DNA of 64,000 bases from JAEVLT01 sp044598425 (lineage in GTDB: Bacteria > Bacillota > Bacilli > Bacillales > Cytobacillaceae), in the NCBI GenBank assembly GCA_044598425.1, contig CP172536.1, positions 558,001 to 622,000 of the forward strand, given 5' to 3'. The notes under the pieces are model-generated. The model ran no database searches. It saw only the letters and a program-made list of their open reading frames with translations, and was not told the DNA's origin. Of the stretch, positions 7,905 to 17,112 are shown piece after piece. Numbering within the stretch: position 1 is the first letter of the stretch; each line of letters opens with the position of its first letter. The translations under genes and the position numbers were made by a program.

Positions 7905-9178
7905 CAATACAGGCATTGCAATCGGGTTTAAATACAATTTGGGTTGTGCTGACAGCAGCGATGATTTTATTAATGGAGGGCGGCTTTGCCTTACTGGAAG
8001 CAGGCTTTGTACGATCAAAAAATAGCGTTAATATTATCATGAAAGTATTTGCGGATATAACGATTGGTACTCTAAGCTATTATGTTGTAGGCTTTGCACT
8101 TATGTATGGGGCGGACTATTTATCTTTAATTGGAACAAATGGATTCTTTTTAAAGGGAGACTTTTCCTATTTAAATTTGCCGGTTTCGCTTGATGCATTC
8201 TGGCTGTTTCAAGCAGCATTTGTTATTGCCGTCATTTCCATTGTTTCGGGTGCAGTGGCGGAAAGAATCAATTTCCGGGCCTATATTCTGTATGTAGTTC
8301 TAATGACAGCCTTAATTTATCCGATTGCCGGCCATTGGGTATGGGGCGGCGGCTGGTTAAGTAAATTGGGATTTCAGGATTTTGCCGGTTCTGCCGTGAT
8401 TCATGCCCTAGGCGGTTTTTCCGCGCTGGCGGCGGCAATATTGATTGGACCGAGAAAAGGGAAGTTCAACCTTGATGGGAGTAGTTCAATCGCACTCCCA
8501 AGCAACCTTCCTTTAGCATCTGTTGGCGCATTTTTACTATGGTTTGGCTGGTTTGGTTTTAATGCCGGAAGTACCTTGCAAGCGACAGATGTGCGAATCG
8601 GTCATATTGCGGTTGTGACGATGTTGTCTGCAGCAGCAGGGGGAGCGGCAACATTAATCTATACATTGTTCCGATACGGCCGTTCCGATGCACCATCTGT
8701 GATTAACGGCTCCCTTGCTGGGCTAGTAGGAATCACGGCGGGTAATGCTTTTGTAAGCGACCTTGCTTCGATTGTGATCGGCCTCATTTCAGGTCTGTTG
8801 ATGATGGCAGCAACGGATTGGCTTGAAGCCCGGAAAATTGATGATCCGGTTGGAGCGTTTCCAGTCCATGCAGTTTCAGGAGCATGGGGAACGATTGCGG
8901 TTGGTCTTTTTGCCACAAAAGGCGGTTTGCTGACTGGCGGCGGCTGGCACTTGCTGGGTGTGCAGGTTCTCGGCTTGATTGTTCTTTGCGCTTGGGGTTT
9001 TGTCCTAACCTGGTTTGGACTGAAGCTGATCAATTTGTGGGTGCCGGTTCGGGCAACCGATGAAGAAGAGGAGCTGGGTCTTGATGTCAGTTATCATGGC
9101 ATTATGGCAACACACAGCATGCCGGAATTTTTAAAAGTAGAAGAACCAATTCACGAGAAAAGTGTAAAAGAAGAATAA
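7901..9178 (+). CDS. amtB: ammonium transporter (Amt/Mep/Rh family), first copy
   Basis: 425 residues, about 11 membrane helices. Family marks are present: ILLMEGGFALLEAGFVRSKN at the N-terminus, GHWVWGGGWLS, the twin-histidine pore residues in VIHALGGFSAL and FPVHAVSGAWGT, and LLWFGWFGFNAGSTL. The C-terminal cytosolic tail carries DEEEELGLDVSYHG. It imports ammonium as a membrane trimer. No glnK follows, unlike the amtB-glnK pair of B. subtilis. Expression is likely controlled by TnrA through the box at 7398. A second, diverged Amt lies at 57186-58454. Confidence 0.95.
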   Translation: MTIQALQSGLNTIWVVLTAAMILLMEGGFALLEAGFVRSKNSVNIIMKVFADITIGTLSYYVVGFALMYGADYLSLIGTNGFFLKGDFSYLNLPVSLDAFWLFQAAFVIAVISIVSGAVAERINFRAYILYVVLMTALIYPIAGHWVWGGGWLSKLGFQDFAGSAVIHALGGFSALAAAILIGPRKGKFNLDGSSSIALPSNLPLASVGAFLLWFGWFGFNAGSTLQATDVRIGHIAVVTMLSAAAGGAATLIYTLFRYGRSDAPSVINGSLAGLVGITAGNAFVSDLASIVIGLISGLLMMAATDWLEARKIDDPVGAFPVHAVSGAWGTIAVGLFATKGGLLTGGGWHLLGVQVLGLIVLCAWGFVLTWFGLKLINLWVPVRATDEEEELGLDVSYHGIMATHSMPEFLKVEEPIHEKSVKEE

Positions 9179-9189
9179 ACGAAGATTCT

Positions 9190-9221
9190 GGAGCAAAGGA
9201 AAATCCTTTGCTCTATTTTTG
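9190..9221 (+). terminator. amt operon 1 terminator
   Basis: GAGCAAAGGA/TCCTTTGCTC stem with loop AAA and a TATTTTT tail, shortly after the amt stop. Confidence 0.8.
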
Positions 9222-9366
9222 GCTTATTTTTGAAAGATCCAGATCGGGGAAAGGAGGAGAAACTCAAAGTAAGCCCGAATTATAAAAAATTAGCGCACCT
9301 TTCCGGTGCGCATTACAAATAGCCGTATATCCTGATTTTTTTAATCAAATATACGGCTTATTTCAT

Positions 9367-10971
9367 TTATTTACTGCATTCTGCCTGGATCATTTTTGAC
9401 CAAGGCATGTATTGGTCTAAAATTTCAGGGTTTTGATGGATGCCAAGATTCGGTAGGTCCGTTAAAAGTTTCTTTATGTATTCATAGAAATCAACGCCGT
9501 TACTTTTGGCTGTTTCTGCGATACTCAAACAAATGGCGTTCGCTTTTGCGCCGGCTTCACTAACACTGAAGAGCCAATTTTTTCTTCCTAGAACGTTGGG
9601 ACGGATGGCATTTTCTGCTGGATTATTATCAATTTCAATGCGCCCATCATTCAAGAATGCTTTTAGTCCATCTACCCTGTTCAATGTGTATTCAGCTGCT
9701 TTAGCAAGGGCATTTTTTCCGTAGAATGGTGACGTTTCAACCCACTCAAAGAATTTATCTACAATTGGCTTCGAGTATTTTTGGCGTTTTTTTCTTCGTT
9801 TACTCGGAGACAAATGTTTAAATTTCCTTTCGAGTTGATATAATTCATCGCAATAGCCCACTCCAATTCGGCCATTTTTGCTGTCTGCTTTCAGCCAATA
9901 ACGACGAACATGGGCCCAACAATTCGCGAATGTAACGCCTTCCAACTTATCATAGGCGGAATAACCATCGCAAACGATCGTTCCAGAAAAGCCTTCAATG
10001 AAACCTTCAAGGACAGATCGAGCCCGTGATAATGCGCTATGAAAGAGAGTTATTGGTGGTCCTTGGCATGGAACACTTCGAGACACCCAATTATATGCAT
10101 TGATCTGACCGGATTTCCCATCGGATCGATTGATAATTTGTCCATATGTTTCATCTACATGCAAAACAGATTTAGCCATCATCAACTCTTTCATTCGTTC
10201 GTAAATAGGTAAAAGCCAATCCTGTGCTGTACGGATGACCCAATTCGAAAGGTTTTTATCATTTGTATCAAGGCCATAGCGATCCCATTCCTTAACCTGG
10301 CGGTAAAGGGGTAAGTATTGTACAAATTTATCATAAATAACTTTGGCAAGCACGCTAGGGCTTGCGATGCTACGCTGAATCGCTGGTTGTGGTGCTTTCC
10401 CACGTTTGATTTGCGCTGGCTGTGATGAATCACTTTTGCAGTCTTTACACTCATACGCATGTTCAATGTGTTGCACTTTCATCATTTTCGCAGGAATAAA
10501 TTTTGCCTCTTCACGGACGATTGTACTGCCAATTTCAATCATTTGCCCTTGGCAACAGTCACAAATCGTATTTTCCGGATGATGGTGAATTGCTTCTATT
10601 TCAATATCTTGATGCAAAGAGTCATTTCGTTTTTTCGATTGAACTTTTCGTACAACAGTATAAGATATTGTCTGTTGGCTTTGTTCTTCTGTGTGCTCAG
10701 GTTCGCTAAAAGCCGGGTCATCATCAAATAATGAGCCTTGCCCGTCTGGCACGTTATATTTCGTTTTTTCAGTTTTTGATCCAAATAAAAGTTTAGTTAA
10801 ATGGCGTACTTGTTCGGTTAACGCTTCGATCTGTTTTGATAATTCTTTGTTTTGTTGATTCGAATGAGCCAATTGCTCTTCGAGCAGCCGAATTAATTTC
10901 TCGTTTTGATTTTCATTCGCAGAAGAAGCGTTCGCCACACCATTCACCACTTTTCGTTCGGTTTCATTCAT
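9367..10971 (-). CDS. tnpC: IS66 transposase TnpC, copy 1
   Basis: DDE transposase of IS66, about 534 residues from ATG 10971 (MNETERK). It has an N-terminal leucine-zipper-like coiled coil (KLIRLLEEQLAHSNQQNKEL), a cysteine zinc-binding stretch (CDCCQGQ...CKDC) and the catalytic core with HVDETYGQI, CDGYSAYDKL and NPAENAIRP. A longer frame open to 11097 overlaps tnpB and is not needed. Intact and presumably active. Confidence 0.92.
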   Translation of the reverse strand: MNETERKVVNGVANASSANENQNEKLIRLLEEQLAHSNQQNKELSKQIEALTEQVRHLTKLLFGSKTEKTKYNVPDGQGSLFDDDPAFSEPEHTEEQSQQTISYTVVRKVQSKKRNDSLHQDIEIEAIHHHPENTICDCCQGQMIEIGSTIVREEAKFIPAKMMKVQHIEHAYECKDCKSDSSQPAQIKRGKAPQPAIQRSIASPSVLAKVIYDKFVQYLPLYRQVKEWDRYGLDTNDKNLSNWVIRTAQDWLLPIYERMKELMMAKSVLHVDETYGQIINRSDGKSGQINAYNWVSRSVPCQGPPITLFHSALSRARSVLEGFIEGFSGTIVCDGYSAYDKLEGVTFANCWAHVRRYWLKADSKNGRIGVGYCDELYQLERKFKHLSPSKRRKKRQKYSKPIVDKFFEWVETSPFYGKNALAKAAEYTLNRVDGLKAFLNDGRIEIDNNPAENAIRPNVLGRKNWLFSVSEAGAKANAICLSIAETAKSNGVDFYEYIKKLLTDLPNLGIHQNPEILDQYMPWSKMIQAECSK

Positions 10972-11027
10972 CTTATTATAACTAGTTCGAACAGCGGAAT
11001 AAAGAAAAAAATAGTGGTTTAACAAAT

Positions 11028-11381
11028 TTAGAATACACCTCTTGGAGATGGTTGAATTGCCTTTGGCTGTTGGATTGATAACCCTTCGAGCAGCCATCGA
11101 ACCTCCTGCTGAGAAAGTTTGCGTACCTCATTTTCGTCTTTGGGCCATTGCAATTTGCCATTATCCAAACGTTTATAAAGCATGGCGAAGCCATCACCGT
11201 CGAAATACAAACATTTATAGCGATCCTTACTCCAGCCAGCAAATAAGAAAATGGAATCACCATATGGATCCAGTTCAAAAGAATCTTGGATCAATGTGGC
11301 TAATCCATCAATGCCTTTTCGCATGTCGGTCTTTCCACAAATGATGTAAATATTTTTCACACTTGTATAGTCGTGTTTCAC
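11028..11381 (-). CDS. tnpB: IS66 accessory protein TnpB, copy 1
   Basis: 117 residues with the family signature ICGKTDMRKGIDGLA and LYFDGDGFAMLYKRLD. Required for IS66 transposition; exact function unknown. Its start overlaps the tnpA stop by four bases. Confidence 0.92.
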   Translation of the reverse strand: MKHDYTSVKNIYIICGKTDMRKGIDGLATLIQDSFELDPYGDSIFLFAGWSKDRYKCLYFDGDGFAMLYKRLDNGKLQWPKDENEVRKLSQQEVRWLLEGLSIQQPKAIQPSPRGVF

Positions 11382-11572
11382 AGATATTTCAGCTCCCTCA
11401 TAACCGTTTGGATGATGTGCTCATCCACGCCGTTGGAGAAGGAGATTTCTACGTTTGCCGTTTTGATCGTGCAAACGTTATTAGCAGAGGTTGATGATGA
11501 AGTGGATTTATTTGAAACTTTGTATTCGGAATGTAATGTAACGGGGACAATTGTAAGTTTTTGTTGCGGCAT
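11378..11572 (-). CDS. tnpA: IS66 accessory protein TnpA, copy 1
   Basis: 64 residues from ATG 11572 (MPQQKLTIV), the first gene of the IS66 operon. The C-terminus VDEHIIQTVMRELKYL matches the short TnpA type. An AGGAGG-type site precedes the in-frame upstream ATG at 11602, but the shorter start has GGGAGG close by and is preferred. Confidence 0.8.
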   Translation of the reverse strand: MPQQKLTIVPVTLHSEYKVSNKSTSSSTSANNVCTIKTANVEISFSNGVDEHIIQTVMRELKYL

Positions 11573-11752
11573 TTGAAAAGCACCTCCCATAAATTGATAC
11601 ATTCATAGTACCAGGAGGCGCTGCGTGTTTATATGCGTTGTTTGATTGGGGGCTTACAACTCAAAATCTCAAAACCTCTTAATCGAAATAAGGATCTCAA
11701 TACATTATAATGAAAAGGGTTACATATTTTATTTAAATTGGAGGGAATGTGG

Positions 11753-13051
11753 GTGGAGTCAAAACAAACCGTTTTTGTTAATGAATTTACGAATGGCATC
11801 CTCGATCCGGCAAAAGAAATGCTTGGTCCTGTGAAGGATGGCGGGCACATTATTGCCAATACTGCCCCTGGATGCTGGGGTCCAATGATTACCCCATGCC
11901 TTCGCGGCGGACATGAGGTAACAAAGCCTGTTTACGTGGAGGGAGCAGAAGTAGGAGATGCAATTGCCATTAAGATTAATAGCATTCAAGTAACTTCTGT
12001 TGTCACGTCTTCTGGCAATGATAAACCTGTAGAAGGTCGCTTCCTCGGCGATCCATTTGTTGCGGTGAAATGTCCGGAATGTGGTGAAATGTACCCTGAG
12101 ACAAGGATTGAGGGAATTGGGCCTGAGGCGATCCGTTGTAAAAGCTGCGGAGCCGATATTACCCCCTTTGTGTTTACCAACGGCTATACCATTGCTTTTG
12201 ATCCAGATCGAAAAGTAGGTGTTACTCTTCATCGAGAAGCGGCGGAAAAGGCGGCAAGGGAGGCACATAGCTATATGTCAACTCCAGAAAATTCAGTCCA
12301 AAATCCAATTGTTACTTTTGCCCCTCACGATCTAGTCGGAACTGTTGCCAGACTTCGGCCGTTTTTAGGACAGCTTGGTACGACTCCAACCAGACCATTT
12401 CCTGATTCTCATAATGCCGGTGATTTTGGCCAGTTTTTAATTGGGGCGCCTCATGAATACGGTTTGACTAAAGAACAACTAGAAGAGCGGACAGATGGTC
12501 ATATGGATATTAACCGGGTACGCGAAGGCGCCATTTTGATTTGTCCGGTAAAAGTGCCTGGCGGCGGTGTTTATATCGGTGATATGCATGCGATGCAAGG
12601 AAACGGCGAAATTGCCGGACATACGACAGACGTTGCTGGAATCGTTTCTCTTCAAGTTCAAGTAATAAAAGGATTAACGCTTGAGGGACCCATCCTCTTA
12701 CCGGTAGAAGATGACTTGCCGTATTTAGCAAAACCAATTAGTCAAAAGGAAAAAGAAACTGCTTTGAAGGTTGCCACTCAATGGGGAGTAAACAAGTTGG
12801 AAGAATCGCTCCCGATCTCGATCATTGGTACGGGGGCAAATTTAAACGAAGCAACAGAAGTAGGTTTAAAGCGGGCTGCTAATTTGTTCAATATTTCTGT
12901 ACCGGAAGTGATGAACCGCGCAACGATAACGGGATCCATCGAAATTGGCCGCCATCCTGGTGTAGTAACAATTACATTTCTGGCTCCAATCAATTATTTA
13001 AATCAAATCGGTCTAACCGAAATGGCAAAGAGGCAATACGAAATGGAATAG
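11753..13051 (+). CDS. acetamidase/formamidase
   Basis: About 432 residues of the FmdA/AmdA family, which hydrolyses short-chain amides to ammonia and the carboxylate. Conserved blocks are PGCWGPM, the glycine/histidine-rich GGGVYIGDMHAMQGNGEIAGHT active-site region, and TGSIEIGRHPGVVTITFLAP near the end. A CxxC...CxxC zinc-ribbon-like insert (C107, C110, C129, C132) is present. GTG 11753 has GGAGGG seven bases upstream; ATG 11747 or TTG 11738 sit too close to that site. The product ammonia fits the nearby TnrA-controlled Amt. IS66 copy 1 inserted about 95 bases upstream, leaving a TATAAT at 11706-11711 with no good -35. Confidence 0.9.
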   Translation: MESKQTVFVNEFTNGILDPAKEMLGPVKDGGHIIANTAPGCWGPMITPCLRGGHEVTKPVYVEGAEVGDAIAIKINSIQVTSVVTSSGNDKPVEGRFLGDPFVAVKCPECGEMYPETRIEGIGPEAIRCKSCGADITPFVFTNGYTIAFDPDRKVGVTLHREAAEKAAREAHSYMSTPENSVQNPIVTFAPHDLVGTVARLRPFLGQLGTTPTRPFPDSHNAGDFGQFLIGAPHEYGLTKEQLEERTDGHMDINRVREGAILICPVKVPGGGVYIGDMHAMQGNGEIAGHTTDVAGIVSLQVQVIKGLTLEGPILLPVEDDLPYLAKPISQKEKETALKVATQWGVNKLEESLPISIIGTGANLNEATEVGLKRAANLFNISVPEVMNRATITGSIEIGRHPGVVTITFLAPINYLNQIGLTEMAKRQYEME

Positions 13052-13060
13052 TGCTAGGAT

Positions 13061-13095
13061 GGCCCTGAAGAATTATCCTTCAGGGCCTTTTCTTC
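13061..13095 (+). terminator. acetamidase terminator
   Basis: GGCCCTGAAG/CTTCAGGGCC stem followed by TTTTCTTCT. Confidence 0.85.
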
Positions 13096-13276
13096 TAGCT
13101 AAATATATATCTTGCTAATTGGAAAGTTTAAAGTAAATTGATGGGAAATTTTGTGTTTATTTGAAAGTAGCTTTTGTATAGGATAGGGGGGTATAATAGG
13201 CTACAGAAGTTCAAAAATTTGACTTCAGTTTTCGTTTTTTTGATCGAACGGATTAATAAAAAAGGGGTGAGAACCA

Positions 13277-13345
13277 ATGGTAAAATTGGCTGTTAATGGC
13301 GGAATTTCTTTTGGCGCAAAATTAACTGTTGCCCGTCCGTATTAA
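13277..13345 (+). CDS. possible 22-residue small ORF
   Basis: ATG 13277 to TAA 13345 follows a good ribosome site (AAAGGGGTGAG, spacing about 6). The peptide starts MVKLAVNGGISFGAK and is rich in small and hydrophobic residues. I recognise no family. It could be a genuine micro-protein or the 5' stub of a deleted gene. The dyads that follow (13355-13396) have no T-run. Confidence 0.3.
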   Translation: MVKLAVNGGISFGAKLTVARPY

Positions 13346-13354
13346 CATAACAGA

Positions 13355-13396
13355 AGACCCAATCTTCGGGAAGAAAGGGTCTATCAATGATTGGGT
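13355..13396. other. nested inverted repeats after acyl-CoA synthetase stop
   Basis: ACCCAATC (13357-13364) pairs with GATTGGGT (13389-13396). Alternatively AGACCC (13355-13360) pairs with GGGTCT (13377-13382), with a small CTTC-GG-GAAG hairpin inside. The structures are mutually exclusive. This may be a weak terminator for the leftward gene, although the U-run is poor. Confidence 0.45.
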
Positions 13397-14991
13397 TAGT
13401 TAACAAATTTCCCAGCTTCGCTCCCATTGTTTTCCCAATACTCATTGCGCAAATGAACCTTTTGAATTTTACCGGAAGCGGTTTTTGGCAATTCTTTCAC
13501 GAACGTAACGCTTGTAATGGCTTTAAAGTGGGCTAATTTTTCTTTTGAAAAAGCGATGAGTTCTTGCTCTGTCACCTGGTGGCCATCCCTTAGAACAACA
13601 TAGGCATGCGGAGTTTCCCCCCATTTTTCGTGCGGTACGGCAATAACGGCCGCCTCTAATACGGAAGGATGTTCGTACAGCACACCTTCCACTTCAATCG
13701 AAGAGATATTTTCACCGCCGCTGATGATAATATCCTTTTTGCGGTCAACAATATCAATGTGGCCATATTCGTCAACCGTCGCCATATCCCCGGTGTGAAG
13801 GTACCCGTTTCGAATCGCTTCCATCGTGGCTTGTTCATTTTTCCAATAGCCTTTCATCACGCCGTGGCTGCGTGTTACGACTTCGCCAATTTCTTTTCCA
13901 TCATGGGCGACTTCTTCGCCATGCTCATTCAATACTTTGACTTCACAGCCAATCATCGAGTAGCCTGCCTTTGCTTTGATCCGGTATTGTTCCTTCATCG
14001 GCAAATCCTTCAGGTGAGAGCGAATCCTGGAAATGGTGCTTAAAGGCGAGGATTCCGTCATGCCATACACTTGAATAAACTCCCAGCCAAGTTCTTTTTC
14101 GACCCTTGTGACAAAAGCGGGCGGCGGTGCCGATCCAGCAATGACAACCCTTACATTTTGCCCAAACTGAGGAAGATTTCTTTCATAAAACTGCAACAAT
14201 GAATTTAGCACGGTTGGAGCCATATGCATAATGCTTACTTTATGCTGTTCCAATGCCTGAAAAATATTTTCCGGCGAAACCTTTCTTAAGCAAACTTGGG
14301 CAGCGCCGTTTGCCGTATAGTAAAATGGAGAGCCCCAACCGTTGACATGAAACATCGGGAGAACATGCAGCAGGACATCTTCATCCGTGATGCGTAAATG
14401 GTGCATGGCTGAAAGGGCGTGCAAGTAATTGTTTCGGTGGGTAAGCATGACCCCTTTTGGATCCCCTGTTGTGCCGCTTGTATACAGAAGTGTGCAGACG
14501 TCATCTTCTTCAAGGACTTCCCGTTTAAAAGCTTCGCTGCTTTGCTGAGCCAGCCATTCATCATAGTCAATCTCTTCGGTTAGCAGATCTTTATAATGAA
14601 CGATAATTTTTTCGACCGTTTGCAGTTTTTCTTTTATCGGGACGATTAAATTAAACAGATCTTGGTCGACAAAGAGAACCTTTGCTTCGCTGTGGTTTAA
14701 AATAAAAAGATAATCATCGGGTTTTAAGCGGATATTCAAAGGAACGATGATCCCGCCGAGTTGAAATACTCCATAGAAGCCTTCAAGCATTTCAACTGTA
14801 TTTGGTGCGAGATAGGCAACTCGGTTTCCTTTTTGAACGCCAAGATTCTTCAAACCATGGGATAACCGGTTTACCCGATTATTTAATTCTTGGTATGTCA
14901 AAGCCCGGTCGTCACAGAAAATGGCTTCCTTTGATCCATAAAGTGAAACAGCCCTGTCCAAAAAATGAGTAAGGACTAATGGTACATTCAT
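13396..14991 (-). CDS. acyl-CoA synthetase (AMP-forming)
   Basis: About 531 residues of the ANL superfamily, activating a carboxylic acid (probably medium or long chain fatty acid) to acyl-CoA through an acyl-AMP. The P-loop motif is LLYTSGTTGDPKGVMLTH, the A5 motif VYGMTESSP, the A7/A8 motifs YLHTGDMATVDEYGHI and DRKKDIIISGGENISS, and the catalytic lysine is in PKTASGKIQK. ATG 14991 (MNVPLV) has GGGGGA upstream; the upstream TTG at 15006 is less likely. Substrate not determinable. Cytosolic, monocistronic. Confidence 0.9.
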   Translation of the reverse strand: MNVPLVLTHFLDRAVSLYGSKEAIFCDDRALTYQELNNRVNRLSHGLKNLGVQKGNRVAYLAPNTVEMLEGFYGVFQLGGIIVPLNIRLKPDDYLFILNHSEAKVLFVDQDLFNLIVPIKEKLQTVEKIIVHYKDLLTEEIDYDEWLAQQSSEAFKREVLEEDDVCTLLYTSGTTGDPKGVMLTHRNNYLHALSAMHHLRITDEDVLLHVLPMFHVNGWGSPFYYTANGAAQVCLRKVSPENIFQALEQHKVSIMHMAPTVLNSLLQFYERNLPQFGQNVRVVIAGSAPPPAFVTRVEKELGWEFIQVYGMTESSPLSTISRIRSHLKDLPMKEQYRIKAKAGYSMIGCEVKVLNEHGEEVAHDGKEIGEVVTRSHGVMKGYWKNEQATMEAIRNGYLHTGDMATVDEYGHIDIVDRKKDIIISGGENISSIEVEGVLYEHPSVLEAAVIAVPHEKWGETPHAYVVLRDGHQVTEQELIAFSKEKLAHFKAITSVTFVKELPKTASGKIQKVHLRNEYWENNGSEAGKFVN

Positions 14992-15197
14992 ACTGCATCC
15001 CCCCAAGAGATATTTTCAGAATTAAGACAATTTTAGCATAAGTAGAAAACAGTACTTGTCGAAAAATGTCTGTTATATAACAAAAAATCCTGAAATTTCA
15101 AATCTATCAACGGATATTCTTGATAAAATAAGGGAGAGAAAGCCGCTTTAGGATAAAAGGGTGAGGGGAGGGAGTTTGGTCAGGCGGATAAAAAGTC

Positions 15198-15539
15198 ATG
15201 AAAGCAATTGTTGAAACGGGAGCATTAATTTTGGAGACGGCGGGAATCTTGTCAACCAGTAAAGTAACTGAGATAGTCGGAATGTATGAAGCCGAGGAAC
15301 GTCTATCATTTACTTAAACGCTGTTGTACGTCGGCTCCATCTTAGTAGGAGCCGGAATCTTAAGCTTCATTGCCAGCGATTGGGCAGAGATTGGCAAACC
15401 GATCAAGTTTTTATTAATCATTGGTTTGTATATTGTCTGCAATTTTGCGGGCTTTAAGCTTGAACAGCATGATCCTAAAACATCCAAGAGCCTTTACTAT
15501 TTAGGTATTCTCGTATTCGGCGCCGGCGGAAACAGAGGG
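15198..15539 (+). pseudogene. DUF2157 membrane protein remnant with internal stop
   Basis: From ATG 15198 one frame runs through MKAIVETGALILETAG, meets a stop at 15315-15317, then continues in the same frame as LLYVGSILVGAGILSFIASD and KFLLIIGLYIV, the start of a DUF2157 domain. Homology ends near 15539 at GILVFGAGG. The gene therefore has a nonsense mutation and has lost its C-terminal membrane domain. Confidence 0.65.
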
Positions 15540-15633
15540 GCGTTTCTTGTGTTTTTTCATTGCAAGAAACAAGTTATCGTCCCTTTTTTATGTTATAATG
15601 GAGTACGAAAAATAAATGGGAGGCTGAGGTAGA

Positions 15634-17055
15634 ATGCGGAATGATCCAATCGAGCCCACTGAATTGCTTATTAAGGATAAAAAGAAAACCATAAAGGGAG
15701 AAATTTCCCGCGCTGCGTTTTATGCCAGAAGCAAGGTGGTCGTTGCTGAAACAACGGAAAGTGAAACGTATTATTTCATTTACTACCACAACCGGCTGAT
15801 CTTTGGCGATCAACTAGAACAAGTGAAAAAAGCCTCTTTTATCGATCGAGCGTTTCGTGAGGGGATTGAGCTTGATTCGCCGCATCCTCTGTTAACTGCT
15901 TTTATTCCTGACCTAACTGTTTCGATTCCGAATCGAAATAAGCTTTTCACCCAGCTTCAAGCTGATTTTTCCCCGCATGAAATTGCTTATATTGCCACAA
16001 CGCTTGATTCTTTTTTTACAAAAGAACACCTCGCGAATGTTATTGAAAAGTTGTTTTTCCACTACCGCCGCAACGGTAATTTCAAGAAATCATTTCAGAT
16101 TCTGCAAATCTTAACAGCGTTTCTGCCTGATTCTAAATCAGCTAATGAGCGTCTGCATTCCCATGAATTTTACTCCTATCAAAAATTTTATCACGCCTCA
16201 AGCTTATCCGTTATTTTGAAAGAAGACCCTCTCTATGTTGACCTGCACTGTTTTAAAAATCGTTCAGATCCTGCCATTCGGACGATGTTAAAAGATCTTC
16301 TTACGTCCAAAAATTCCTTTGTTGAACTTCTTTTACTATGGCTTGAAGACATTAAAAAAAATGAAATAGATTTTTATTCTCAAATGGCGCTGCAATTTGT
16401 TTCCATGCCAGAATGGATGTTTATTTTAACGAAAGTTGGGATGAATCCATTCCAGCTGTTGCCTGAAGCCCAGCGAGTAATTGAAAAAATGCTGCAAAAT
16501 GGCAGCTATGAAACAGCCGCTTTACACTTGCTCCCTTTTATGGACGATTTGCCTGAAAACTATGACCTCATATTGAAAAAGCTGTGGGAAGATATGGATG
16601 CTGAATTTGTTGCCGCCCATTTGGATAAATTTGTTTCGATCCTTGAAAAGAAAGAAGACGGTGGAAAGGGGGAGCACACAGAAGCAAGGATTTATCAGCT
16701 CGCGGTGACTTTGCTGGAGGAATTTGATTTAAAAACCACCTTTTCTAAGTTATTGCCGATTCAAAAGCATTTGCCGCATTCTCGAGTGCTCCGAAAATTA
16801 GCAGACATGCTGAAATTAGTAGAGGATCCGGATCACATGATGGAACTCGGCGATTTGTATGCAGAGTTTAAGCAGTTTGATCAAGCGATTGACTGCTATT
16901 TTTGGGAAATGGAGTTAAGGCCGCAGGATCCCGATCCAGTTTTAAAAATTTGCAAATGTTATCAACAGAAGGGCATGTTGGGCGAAGCAGAAGTCTATCA
17001 AAAAATCTTTCTACAGTTGAAAAATAACCAAGCGGATAGCTCCCTCGCACAGTAA
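15634..17055 (+). CDS. TPR-like repeat protein of unknown function
   Basis: 473 residues without signal or membrane segment. The N-terminal 60 residues form a mixed domain (VVVAETTESETYYFIYYHN). The remainder is helical with TPR-like pairs; the clearest are near the C-terminus (HMMELGDLYAEFKQFDQAI and PVLKICKCYQQKGMLGEAEV). It probably acts as a protein-interaction scaffold in the cytosol. Start ATG 15634 with GGGAGGCTGAGG upstream. It stands alone between the DUF2157 remnant and a terminator. No family name recognised. Confidence 0.75.
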   Translation: MRNDPIEPTELLIKDKKKTIKGEISRAAFYARSKVVVAETTESETYYFIYYHNRLIFGDQLEQVKKASFIDRAFREGIELDSPHPLLTAFIPDLTVSIPNRNKLFTQLQADFSPHEIAYIATTLDSFFTKEHLANVIEKLFFHYRRNGNFKKSFQILQILTAFLPDSKSANERLHSHEFYSYQKFYHASSLSVILKEDPLYVDLHCFKNRSDPAIRTMLKDLLTSKNSFVELLLLWLEDIKKNEIDFYSQMALQFVSMPEWMFILTKVGMNPFQLLPEAQRVIEKMLQNGSYETAALHLLPFMDDLPENYDLILKKLWEDMDAEFVAAHLDKFVSILEKKEDGGKGEHTEARIYQLAVTLLEEFDLKTTFSKLLPIQKHLPHSRVLRKLADMLKLVEDPDHMMELGDLYAEFKQFDQAIDCYFWEMELRPQDPDPVLKICKCYQQKGMLGEAEVYQKIFLQLKNNQADSSLAQ

Positions 17056-17064
17056 TAACAGAAT

Positions 17065-17098
17065 CGTTAAAAGATCTCATCATATGAGGTCTTTTTTT
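17065..17098 (+). terminator. terminator of TPR gene
   Basis: AGATCTCAT/ATGAGGTCT stem (one G-U pair) and eight T. Confidence 0.8.
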
Positions 17099-17112
17099 TG
17101 TTTCATGAAGGG

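Larger units (their letters stand above)
9269..11657 (-). mobile_element. IS66-family insertion sequence, copy 1 (complete)
   Basis: 2389-bp element with ends GTAAGCCC...GGGCTTAC and the 8-bp target duplication AACTCAAA at 9261-9268 and 11658-11665. It contains the three IS66 genes tnpA, tnpB and tnpC, all leftward. Its proteins are identical to those of copy 2 (18834-21222), which lies in the opposite orientation, so both insertions are recent. It separates the amt operon from the acetamidase gene. Confidence 0.95.

Noticed and set aside
7901..9178. glnK (PII) gene next to either amt
   Set aside because: No ORF with PII length and T-loop features lies within several kb of either transporter. 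The 136-residue neighbour is a coiled coil.
9180..9268. Additional IS remnants outside the IS66 ends
   Set aside because: The exact 8-bp duplications fix the IS66 boundaries, and the flanks are plain intergenic sequence.
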